Below, piece after piece: positions 33,632-42,395 of a stretch of 64,000 nucleotides of DNA. Below the pieces are notes generated by a model. That model was not told where the DNA came from. It worked only from the letters and a program-made list of their open reading frames with translations, and made no database searches. A program made the position numbers and the translations under genes. Position 1 is the first letter of the stretch, and each line of letters opens with the position of its first letter. The stretch is from Hydrangea macrophylla (lineage: Eukaryota > Streptophyta > Magnoliopsida > Cornales > Hydrangeaceae): contig CM066991.1 in NCBI GenBank assembly GCA_033977485.1, positions 126,127,999 to 126,191,998 of the forward strand, given 5' to 3'.

Positions 33632-36600
33632 ATGAATAGGGAAGAGTTGGAAAACAAGGTTACTGAATTGGGAGCGACTATAAGCCAACAATCAGACAGT
33701 CTAGCCCAAGTCCTAAAATTCATGGAAGAACTGAAGCAGCAACAGCCGCGACCTCCGCCCGAGTTTCCGCCACCAGGGTTTGAGCCTCCTCTACACGAGA
33801 ATAATGGGGAGGAAAACTGGTTTCAAGGGGTCCCACCGCTTACGTATGAGAAAAAGCTCCAAGAAAAGTTGGACAAGGTCGATAAACTGGAAAGCGTACT
33901 CAGAAAAAGCAAGGGTATCGACGATTACATGTTGGATCTGGAAGGCCTCTTCGAGCCTGTCAAGCTGAAACTGCTAGAGAATTTCAAAATGCCTGCCATC
34001 GATCGCTTTGATGGAACGGGAAACCCGAAAAGCCACGTGAAGCTATGTATGAGTATCTTCCAGTCCATGGGTTGCACCCACGAGCACATTGCGATGCTAT
34101 TCCCGCAAACTCTGGCAAAATCTGCACTATCGTGGTTCCTAACCTTGGAAGCCTCCAAAACCCGGGCCTGGGAGGACATTGTCCGAGTCTTTGTCGATCA
34201 TTACTCTTACAATCAAGAGCTGGACGTCACCGTCAGGGATTTGGAAACAACCCGGCAAAGCAGCAATGAATCCTTCGCTGCATTTCTGAGCAGATGGAGG
34301 AACAAGGTAGCCCAAATGACCCACCGGCCAATCGAGAAAGAACAGGTAAGGATGCTCATCCGGAATCTGCAGCCGCTCTATCATGAGAAATTATTCTACC
34401 AGTCCATCTCCACCTTTGAGGAGTTGTTTGAAGTCGGAACCCGAATCGAAGATGCTATCAGGGAGGGGAAGATCAAAAAGGAAGACCCTCCGAGTCAGCC
34501 AAGAAGGCCCAACTACTCCCGGAATCCCCCGGATGTCAATGCCCTTAGCGGCCAACCCATGGCATATCCTCCAAGGCCATACCAACCCCCCAACCAGGCA
34601 AATTCCTCCAACCGCCCTTTCCAGAAAAAGCCCCTTCGCAGTTTTGCCAAGCTAGAAATCTCTCTCTCCTCAGCCCTAGATCGCCTCCTCAAAAAAGGCC
34701 ATCTCCAATTACTCCAGCCTCGAAATACCCCGCTCCCGCCCAACTGCGATATGTCCAAGCGATGTACTTACCACCAAGCCCCCGGCCATAACACTGATGA
34801 TTGCGTGCGCCTCCGCCACGACATCCAAGACCTCATCGACCAGAATATCATCGAGCCGCCACCAAAGCAGCCTCATATCACCCAAAATCCTCTACCAAAC
34901 CACCAAAATGTCAACCTCATTGAGTCCAGTCCCGTACCCTTCAACCCTGCTACTTATATCACCCCCCTAGGACAACCCTTGCTTTACATTGACATCCCGG
35001 ATTCTGAGGGGATTCATCTGATCGGAGGGGAGAATGACGAGTGGCAGCAGCAGCTTGACGACGAGCAAGACTTGTTTTTCCTGGAAGAGCATGACCTAGG
35101 GGCGGTAGACCTCAAATGGTATGATCCTAACGACGAGAGTGACGCTTCCATCTGGAACGAGCCAGAAAAGCCATTTGTGGGAACGGATTGTGATTGGTTT
35201 AAAAAGGATGGGACTGTAGAAGGGCCTACTCCTGCTGAGATTGATCACCTAACCAGGTCAGGCCGCCATTACCAGCCTCCACAGCCTGCCACCGAAGCCA
35301 TCGAAAAGGGTCCAGTTAAAGACAAAGGGAAGGGCAAGATGGATGAGGTCATCGAAGAAGACAATGAGCTGATCAAGCAGCTAAAGAAAACCCAAGCTCA
35401 TCTCTCAATATGGGATATTATGGTGACATCTTATAAGCACAGGCAAGCCGTGTTAAATGCCTTGGCTGGGATTGAAGTCCCCATCGACGCCGCGCCAGAG
35501 GACATGGTAACTTTCTTGGGTGCACTTACCCCCGACCCCATCATTACATTCTCCGACGAGGACTTGCCGCCAGAGGGATCCGCGCACAACAAGGCGTTAT
35601 ACATTACTGTGGGATGTAAGGAGCAACAGGTGCCGTTTTGTCTAGTCGATACAGGTTCTGCTTTGAATGTTTGTGCCTTAAGAACTGCCACTGCTTTGGG
35701 GGTTAGTATCCTCGACATTACGCCATCTGTGCAATCCGTGAGGGCCTATGATAACACTAGAAGAAATGTAATGGGGACTGTCTCTCTACAAATCCGGGTA
35801 GGGTCTTTGGCGAGTACTGAGATCTTTCAAGTCATGGACATACCTGCCTCGTTCAATCTGCTGATTGGAAGGCCCTGGCTTCATGCCAACAAAGCTGTAT
35901 CATCCACTGTGCATCAAATGATCAAGTACATTCATGAAAAGGAAGTAAAGATCATCCTCGGTAATAGTTGGGGTAACGAAGCTTTCCCAAACTACGCTCC
36001 CATTTTCGAAGTCCAAATACCTGAGCTGGAAGAAGGAGAAATCGGAGGATTCTTCATGGAAGAAGTCCATGTGATCAATGATGAAGATCGATTCCCTGAG
36101 GTCCACTCTGCAATTGTCAACATTGTTCGCAAGATGAACTACTTCCCCGGGATGGGATTGGGTCGACGCCAGCAAGGAATTCGGGAATTCCCGCAGATCA
36201 AAGGACAACAAGGCACTTTCGGGTTGGGGTACAAGCCCACTGATGAGGACGTCGAGCTACAAAGGCCATGGAAGAAGAGGGTGAAGGGTCTCCCGCCATA
36301 CCGCAAGACTTTAAATGGACAATTCGTCAAGGAAGGGGATGATTTCCCTTACTTCGGGTTCCCTGAACCATGGATCCATCGAACCACCGGGAGAAGGCAC
36401 CCTGGGCTTGAAATCTTCGCTGACTGCGAGAGACCCCCATATCAAGACCCGTTCTACCCCGAAGAAGTTGGAAAGACCCCAGAGGAAGACTGGTTAAAAT
36501 ACCTTGACACTGAGGCGATCAAGAAGATGTGGGAAGAATCCGCTGAAGAGGAAGAGAAGAAGAGGGCCAAGAGCCAAGATGATCAGATCAAGCCTGCTGA

Positions 36601-38338
36601 GGAGGGTCTGAGCAACCAGGCTGTAGAGTCATCTGTCTGTGTCTCCCAATCCCCTATCCCCCCAAAGTCTGTACTACCAGTTATCGAGTCTGTACTGGAG
36701 TCGGCTGCTGTAAGCCCACCACTATCCAATGTAATCACTCCACCTGTCATGAATGAAATGAAAGACGATTCTGCTTACTCCTCTGTGTCTGACACTTGTG
36801 AATGCACAGATCCCTCCGAGGATCTCCCAATTGAACTAAAGCAACTAATTGAAAAACCACCTGCTTATGAAATAATCGAAGATACCTTATCAGTTAACTT
36901 AGGTGAAATAGATAATCCACAGATTGTGCAAATTGGCTCAACCCTTAATAAAGAAGAAAAAGAAAAATTAACTCTCTTGCTAAAAGAATTCAAAGATGTT
37001 TTTGCTTGGTCTTACGAAGACATGCCTGGGGTCGATCCCGACATTGTCCAACATCATATTCCTCTCCTCCCTAATTCTAAACCTGTCAAGCAGAAACTGA
37101 GGCGCATGAGACCGGAATGGGCACTCAAGGTTAAAGAAGAGGTGGAAAAGCAGTTCAAGGCAGGGTTCATCATTGTCACCGAATACCCGGAATGGGTTGC
37201 CAACATCGTGCCAGTCCCGAAGAAGGATGGGAAAGTTCGTGTGTGCGTCGACTTTCGTGATCTGAACAAGGCCAGTCCCAAGGATGACTTCCCGCTTCCC
37301 CACATTGACGTTTTGGTAGATAACACCGCAGGACATGAGCTACTGTCTTTCATGGATGGCTTCTCAGGGTATAATCAGATTTTAATGGCGCCAGAAGATC
37401 GGGAAAAGACGACATTCACCACCCCTTGGGGAACCTACTGTTATAGAGTAATGCCCTTTGGGCTCAAGAACGCGGGGGCAACGTACCAAAGAGCTGCCAC
37501 CACTCTGCTGCATGATATGATTCACAAAGAGGTAGAAGTATATGTAGACGACATGATTGTAAAATCCAAGGATAGAGAAAGGCACCTGGTAGCGCTGGAA
37601 AAGTTCTTCGAAAGGTTGCGCAAATACAAGATGAGGCTGAATCCAAAGAAATGCACTTTCGGCGTAACCTCCGGTAAACTCCTGGGTTTTCTCATCACAC
37701 AAAGGGGAATAGAGGTAGACCCCTCTAAGATCAAGGCAATCCTCGAAATGACGTCACCACGGAATGAAAAAGAAGTACGGGGGTTCCTCGGAAGAATCCA
37801 GTTCATCAGCCGCTTCATTTCAAAACTCACAGCTACATGCGATCCTCTGTTCCGATTGTTGAGAAAAGGGGAGAAGTTCCAATGGGATGACAAATGCCAA
37901 GCCGCTTTCGATAAAATAAAAGCCTACCTTCAAAATCCACCTGTCCTTTCACCACCTACTCCTCGTAAGCCCTTATCCCTTTACCTGTCTGTCTCCGAAA
38001 ATGCCATGGGTTGCATGCTAGCCCAAGAAGGAGAAGAAAGCCACTCCGAAAAAGCCATATACTACCTTAGCAAGAGGATGACTGGGTATGAGCTCAACTA
38101 CTCTAACCTTGAAAAAACATGTTGGGCCTTGGTTTGGTGTACTCGCCGACTGAGGCACTACATGCTGGCCTTCCCAGTTGTGCTCATATCCCGCATGGAT
38201 CCTCTAAAATACCTCCTTGAAAAACCCGCCCTGACCGGTCGCATATCCCGTTGGTTACTTCTACTATCCGAATTCGATATCAAGTATGTTACAAGCAAGT
38301 CGGTAAAAGGGAGGACCGTAGCTGAGCATCTCGCATAG
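33632..38338 (+). CDS. Tat gag-protease-RT-RNase H polyprotein, 1568 codons
   Basis: Start ATG at 33632 (MNREELENKVTELG), with an N-terminal coiled-coil-like segment. Gag core about residues 120-280 (MPAIDRFDGTGNPKSH, then AWEDIVRVFVDHYS). Zinc-knuckle-like C378-TYH-QAPGH-NTDD-C391. Aspartic protease around D673 (LVDTGSALN). G-patch-like segment about 832-870 (MNYFPGMGLGRRQQGI). RT about 1150-1350 with FRDLNKASPKDDFPLP, MPFGLKNAGATYQR and the active site YVDDM at 1304-1308. First RNase H from about 1415, ending GRTVAEHLA. It makes the capsid and the enzymes for reverse transcription in the cytoplasm. It ends at a TAG (38336-38338), after which the same frame continues 18 codons before the next ATG. 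No other break is seen. Confidence 0.95.
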   Translation: MNREELENKVTELGATISQQSDSLAQVLKFMEELKQQQPRPPPEFPPPGFEPPLHENNGEENWFQGVPPLTYEKKLQEKLDKVDKLESVLRKSKGIDDYMLDLEGLFEPVKLKLLENFKMPAIDRFDGTGNPKSHVKLCMSIFQSMGCTHEHIAMLFPQTLAKSALSWFLTLEASKTRAWEDIVRVFVDHYSYNQELDVTVRDLETTRQSSNESFAAFLSRWRNKVAQMTHRPIEKEQVRMLIRNLQPLYHEKLFYQSISTFEELFEVGTRIEDAIREGKIKKEDPPSQPRRPNYSRNPPDVNALSGQPMAYPPRPYQPPNQANSSNRPFQKKPLRSFAKLEISLSSALDRLLKKGHLQLLQPRNTPLPPNCDMSKRCTYHQAPGHNTDDCVRLRHDIQDLIDQNIIEPPPKQPHITQNPLPNHQNVNLIESSPVPFNPATYITPLGQPLLYIDIPDSEGIHLIGGENDEWQQQLDDEQDLFFLEEHDLGAVDLKWYDPNDESDASIWNEPEKPFVGTDCDWFKKDGTVEGPTPAEIDHLTRSGRHYQPPQPATEAIEKGPVKDKGKGKMDEVIEEDNELIKQLKKTQAHLSIWDIMVTSYKHRQAVLNALAGIEVPIDAAPEDMVTFLGALTPDPIITFSDEDLPPEGSAHNKALYITVGCKEQQVPFCLVDTGSALNVCALRTATALGVSILDITPSVQSVRAYDNTRRNVMGTVSLQIRVGSLASTEIFQVMDIPASFNLLIGRPWLHANKAVSSTVHQMIKYIHEKEVKIILGNSWGNEAFPNYAPIFEVQIPELEEGEIGGFFMEEVHVINDEDRFPEVHSAIVNIVRKMNYFPGMGLGRRQQGIREFPQIKGQQGTFGLGYKPTDEDVELQRPWKKRVKGLPPYRKTLNGQFVKEGDDFPYFGFPEPWIHRTTGRRHPGLEIFADCERPPYQDPFYPEEVGKTPEEDWLKYLDTEAIKKMWEESAEEEEKKRAKSQDDQIKPAEEGLSNQAVESSVCVSQSPIPPKSVLPVIESVLESAAVSPPLSNVITPPVMNEMKDDSAYSSVSDTCECTDPSEDLPIELKQLIEKPPAYEIIEDTLSVNLGEIDNPQIVQIGSTLNKEEKEKLTLLLKEFKDVFAWSYEDMPGVDPDIVQHHIPLLPNSKPVKQKLRRMRPEWALKVKEEVEKQFKAGFIIVTEYPEWVANIVPVPKKDGKVRVCVDFRDLNKASPKDDFPLPHIDVLVDNTAGHELLSFMDGFSGYNQILMAPEDREKTTFTTPWGTYCYRVMPFGLKNAGATYQRAATTLLHDMIHKEVEVYVDDMIVKSKDRERHLVALEKFFERLRKYKMRLNPKKCTFGVTSGKLLGFLITQRGIEVDPSKIKAILEMTSPRNEKEVRGFLGRIQFISRFISKLTATCDPLFRLLRKGEKFQWDDKCQAAFDKIKAYLQNPPVLSPPTPRKPLSLYLSVSENAMGCMLAQEGEESHSEKAIYYLSKRMTGYELNYSNLEKTCWALVWCTRRLRHYMLAFPVVLISRMDPLKYLLEKPALTGRISRWLLLLSEFDIKYVTSKSVKGRTVAEHLA

Positions 38339-38392
38339 CATGCCGTTGACTCCGAAGAAAGTGGGGACTTTCCGTTTTCGGACGAGAATATC

Positions 38393-40144
38393 ATGGAAAT
38401 CAAGGAAGAACAGTGGAAGTTGTACTTCGATGGAGCGGCCAACATGAAAGGATACGGAGTAGGGATGATTCTCGTATCACCAAGCGGGGATCATACCCCG
38501 TTAGCGGTCAAGCTCAACTACAACTCCACCAACAACACCGCCGAATATGAAGCGTGCATTCTGGGAATGGAAGCAGCCTTAGAACTGAGGGTTCAGAAGT
38601 TAGACGTCTTCGGGGACTCAAACCTCATCATATCGCAAGCCAGAGGGGAATGGAAAGTAAAAGAAGAAAGGTTGAAGCCCTATCATGATCGTCTCGACCA
38701 GCTCAAGAGGCAGTTCAAGGATATCACATTCCTCTACTTGCCCAGGGAAGAGAACCAGTTGGCAGATTCGTTGGCTACCTTAGCCTCCATGATCAAGATT
38801 CCTGTGGGGGTCAAGATGATGCCTTTGGTAATAGAGCAGAGGTACGAGCCTTCGTTCAATATGATCGCCTCAATCGAAGAAGAAGAGAATGAAATGCCGT
38901 GGTATCGGGATGTTTGGGATTTCATAGAAAAGGGGATATACCCCCAAGAGTCCACCGAGAAAGACAAAAGGGCCATTAGAAGATTCGCCGCACAATTCGT
39001 CATTTGCGGTGGGAAATTGCTGAAGAAAGGATATAATGGTCACAACCTAACCTGCTTGTTCGGAAAGGGTTCCAAAAGAATGATGGAAGAAATATACGAG
39101 GGGGTATGTGGTCCACACATGAACGGTCACATGCTGGCTAAGAAAATCATAAGACAAGGGTACTACTGGACAACATTGGAGAAAGATTGTTGTGAGTACG
39201 TGAGGAGGTGTCACAAGTGCCAGATTCATGCAAACATGATGCATACACCACCATCCCTTCTGTACAGCATGACTTCGCCTTGGCCATTCTCAACCTGGGG
39301 AATAGACATCATTGGCGAGATCGTTCCGAAAGCCTCAAATGGAAATCGGTATATTCTGGTGGCCATAGACTACTTCACAAAATGGGTAGAAGCTGCATCT
39401 TACACCAAGTTGGGGGCCAAGGAAGTGGCCAAATTCATCAAGAGAAATCTCATCTGCCGTTATGGAGTTCCTCATGAGATTATTTCGGATAACGGAAGTC
39501 ATTTCAAGGCAGAAGTCAGGGACCTGTTCGAGGAATACAAAATCACCTATCACAAGTCATCGCCGTACCGACCACAGACCAATGGGGCAGTCGAAGCTGC
39601 AAACAAGAATGTCAAGGCCATACTGCAAAAATCAGCGGATACCTACAAAGACTGGCATGAAAAGCTACCATTTGCACTTTGGGGATACAGAACATCGATA
39701 AGAACGTCCACAGGAGCGACTCCTTACTCGCTAGTGTATGGGATGGAAGCGGTACTGCCGGTGGAGATAGAATTACCATCCCTACGCGTGATGGCAGAGT
39801 GTGAAATTTCTGAATCAGATTGGTTGAGAGAAAGGTATGAAGAACTGGCCCTCATAGATGAAAAGCGTCTGGCGGCAGTCGACCATGTCCGAATCTATCA
39901 GAAGAGGATAGCCCGTGCCTTCAACAAAAGGGTTCGCCCAAGGAAGATTGTCAAGGGCGACCTTGTCCTTAAGGAGTTGCGAGCTCCGATCTTCGATCCC
40001 CGTGGGAAGTTCAAACCTAAATGGGTAGGCCCTTACATCGTCAAAACAATCCTTTCTGGAGGAACAACTTACCTCATGGACCTCGATGGTGTCGAATTCA
40101 AAGAACCAATCAACATGGATCGCCTCAAAAAGTACTATGCTTGA
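38393..40144 (+). CDS. Tat second (archaeal-type) RNase H and integrase, 583 aa
   Basis: In the same frame as the upstream polyprotein, which suggests one original pol. RNase H: WKLYFDGAANMKG with D13, NNTAEYEACILG, and FGDSNLIISQ, about residues 5-140. This extra RNase H is the Tat marker. Integrase: zinc-binding H242, H246, C273, C276; catalytic core with D305 (WGIDIIGEI), D366 (IISDNGSHF) and E401 (GAVEAANKN), where the D..E spacing of 35 is canonical. The C-terminal part has KGDLVLKE and KFKPKWVGPYIV. No chromodomain follows. All catalytic residues are present. It inserts the cDNA into chromosomes in the nucleus. The start at 38393 is just the first ATG after the amber codon; the real protein may need readthrough. 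Confidence 0.93.
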   Translation: MEIKEEQWKLYFDGAANMKGYGVGMILVSPSGDHTPLAVKLNYNSTNNTAEYEACILGMEAALELRVQKLDVFGDSNLIISQARGEWKVKEERLKPYHDRLDQLKRQFKDITFLYLPREENQLADSLATLASMIKIPVGVKMMPLVIEQRYEPSFNMIASIEEEENEMPWYRDVWDFIEKGIYPQESTEKDKRAIRRFAAQFVICGGKLLKKGYNGHNLTCLFGKGSKRMMEEIYEGVCGPHMNGHMLAKKIIRQGYYWTTLEKDCCEYVRRCHKCQIHANMMHTPPSLLYSMTSPWPFSTWGIDIIGEIVPKASNGNRYILVAIDYFTKWVEAASYTKLGAKEVAKFIKRNLICRYGVPHEIISDNGSHFKAEVRDLFEEYKITYHKSSPYRPQTNGAVEAANKNVKAILQKSADTYKDWHEKLPFALWGYRTSIRTSTGATPYSLVYGMEAVLPVEIELPSLRVMAECEISESDWLRERYEELALIDEKRLAAVDHVRIYQKRIARAFNKRVRPRKIVKGDLVLKELRAPIFDPRGKFKPKWVGPYIVKTILSGGTTYLMDLDGVEFKEPINMDRLKKYYA

Positions 40145-40440
40145 CAAATAACCATTTCTTTCAAGCCTTGCCTTGAACTACGCTTGACCTGATTCCCACT
40201 CGGGGATACGTAGGCAACCACATCGGTTCGGTCACTTCACCAAAATAACCATTTCTTTCAAGCCTTGCCTTGAACTACGCTTGACCTGATTCCCACTCGG
40301 GGATACGTAGGCAACCGCGACGGTTCGGTCGCTTCATCCCACAAAAAATAACCCTTTTCTTTCGAAACTTTGGCCCGAACTACGTTGGACCTGATCCCCG
40401 CTCGGGGGTACGTAGGCAAACTTTCAAAAAGAAAAAAAAA
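40145..40440 (+). repeat. 97-bp repeats carrying GGGATACGTAGGCA
   Basis: Three diverging copies (starts near 40146, 40243 and 40342) of a unit containing 'tgaactacg..tgacctgattccc' and GGGATACGTAGGCAA, directly after the integrase stop. A fourth relative is at 46310-46355. An A-run follows (40431-40453). Confidence 0.88.
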
Positions 40441-40640
40441 AAAAAAAAAAAAGGGATGGCTCGCTAGGATGAAAATCCGAAAGGACGCCTAGGCAAAAAT
40501 TAGAGCTAAATCCGAGGTGAGCAACAACAAAAGAGAGAAAATAGCTCGCTAGGCCACCTCCTTGGTGCCTAGGCAAAAATTATGAGCATGAGAGAAATAA
40601 AGTCGCGGTCCTTACCATAACCCACAAACCACCCTCCACA

Positions 40641-40790
40641 CTAGGGGCAAACTTCGGCCACTCGCCTCGTTTGCCTGAACCTCTTCTGAACTAGGGGCAA
40701 ACGTCGGTCATCTACCTCGTTTGCCTCACAACCATATATATCCCAAACTAGGGGCAAACTTCGGCTACCCGCCTCGTTTGCCTCTAACAA
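40641..40790. repeat. polypurine-tract-like repeats
   Basis: Three copies of 'aactaggggcaaac..tcgg' ending 'cctcgtttgcct' (40640, 40690, 40747). 'aggggcaaac' equals the end of the real polypurine tract at 46493-46503. These may be relics of a former pol/3' end boundary. Confidence 0.7.
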
Positions 40791-41059
40791 CCCCAGCATG
40801 CTCAAGCAAGTACCAAAAGCAACAACTAATTGAAATCTCAAGTTACAACATGTTTTCAGGAAGCTAAAATGCATAAAATGAGATTCCCGAAATAACCAAG
40901 GTTCACCGATAAACAAACTTTGAATATTACATAAGCAGGAATAATCAAAGAAATAAGAGTCTTTCAAAAAGCAACCACATGTTCAAAGACACTTGGAGGA
41001 ATGAGCAAAATCAGTCAGGACTAGTCTCGTCTTAGTGTCTTTTATTTCTTCAAAGGTCT

Positions 41060-42058
41060 TTAGAAGTAGGCCTTTACTCGGTCAGTCCAACCATCAATAA
41101 AAGCAGCAATAGTGGTAGCTCTGATCCTGGAAGCAAAGACCCTCTCAGTAAACCCCCGGGGAACCTCCTGAACCTGTCCATACTGTCGGGCCAAACGGCG
41201 AGGATGATAGAAAGAAGTCTCTCTCAGACCCATCAACCACACTCTCTGGTGACCCCTGAGGCTCGTGGTGATAGCATAGAGGCCCCAACGCCTCACGATC
41301 CAGCAAATGTCAGCCTCAGATAAGGTGCTCATCATGCCCACCCAATCGGCAAAGGTATAGTGAGAATGAAGCACGGCCCGACGAAAGTAAACTGGTGGTA
41401 TATGGCCCGTCCACAGCTGAAGGCGCTCGTAAAGCCAAGCCTGTAACACCAAAGGCGCCCCAGAAAGAAGAGGAGTCCCTTGATTGAAGGCATTATCCAA
41501 ACCGTTCAGAGTTTCAGCTAGAACCATGGCCATGGGATTCCTGCTAAGTTTCAGCCCGAGGCACACATGCACCAAGTCAACGGAAGTGCTCGAGAACAGG
41601 AAGTGCGAAGTCATGCACAATATCAAAGCGGCCCCACGGGAAGCATCATACATGCTGGGATTCCCAGGACTGGCATACCGGGCAATAATGGAAGCAATGT
41701 TGAGAACCTCACCTTGAATCAGCCGGCGGGAAATAGTGACAGAGCAATTCAGGTATTCAGCCAAGGCTCGCGTAGGGCTGAGGGTATCAACAGAAGGGAG
41801 AATCAAGTCCGAGTCAGAATCATAGCCGAGAATAGCGCAGAACTCCTCAAGCATGGGGCATATTTCCAGGCCGTTGAAGTTGAAGACATGGTTCACTGGG
41901 TCCCAGTAAGCAATGGCAGCACGCAAGAACTCCGTATTCAGGGTCATCTGGCGAAGAGAAAACAGCTCGGTCAAGCCATAGCTGAAGAGGTTGATCCGCT
42001 CCACGCCATCCGTAATGTTCAGCCAGGCTGTGAGTTGAGCGGGATCATACAAAGCCAT
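41060..42058 (-). CDS. antisense frame, DUF7745/PMD-like protein, 332 aa
   Basis: Antisense to gag-pol, between integrase and the PMD gene. I choose the ATG at 42058 (MALYDPAQLTAWLN). The frame stays open to a non-ATG codon at 42103 and a stop precedes that. It has a helix-rich all-alpha pattern: LRAAIAYWDPVNHVFNFNG, then CPMLEEFCAILGYDSD, then LILCMTSHFLF. The 'WDP..H.F.F...E..P.LEE...ILG' pattern is the signature I associate with DUF7745 and related plant-mobile-domain proteins. I found no catalytic motif. It may be a separate gene or a downstream part of the PMD transcript. Similarity is judged by eye, so the family name is tentative. Confidence 0.62.
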   Translation of the reverse strand: MALYDPAQLTAWLNITDGVERINLFSYGLTELFSLRQMTLNTEFLRAAIAYWDPVNHVFNFNGLEICPMLEEFCAILGYDSDSDLILPSVDTLSPTRALAEYLNCSVTISRRLIQGEVLNIASIIARYASPGNPSMYDASRGAALILCMTSHFLFSSTSVDLVHVCLGLKLSRNPMAMVLAETLNGLDNAFNQGTPLLSGAPLVLQAWLYERLQLWTGHIPPVYFRRAVLHSHYTFADWVGMMSTLSEADICWIVRRWGLYAITTSLRGHQRVWLMGLRETSFYHPRRLARQYGQVQEVPRGFTERVFASRIRATTIAAFIDGWTDRVKAYF

Positions 42059-42395
42059 ATCTTTCTGTCGCGGCTCTAGCAAAATTCGAAATTTCGGCAG
42101 CACCTCCCCGTTTCACGGACTATCCCACCTGCAAGGCAAAAAGCACTCACCATCACAAAACTGCCCATCGCAGTAGCATTCAACAGTCACAGTGTACATA
42201 TATCAGCTAAAACAAGCACACCACTGCGCCTCTAAACCGGAAGATATCCGGCCTAGGAGGCAAAACATCATAATACTCTGTCAAAAGGTCACAAATTGTG
42301 CTACACATCGTCCTACATTGTCCTAATAATCATATCCTCAGTACAACCCAATCGAAAACAGGAAAAGAAAATAAAATAATATTGCCCGCTTGGCA

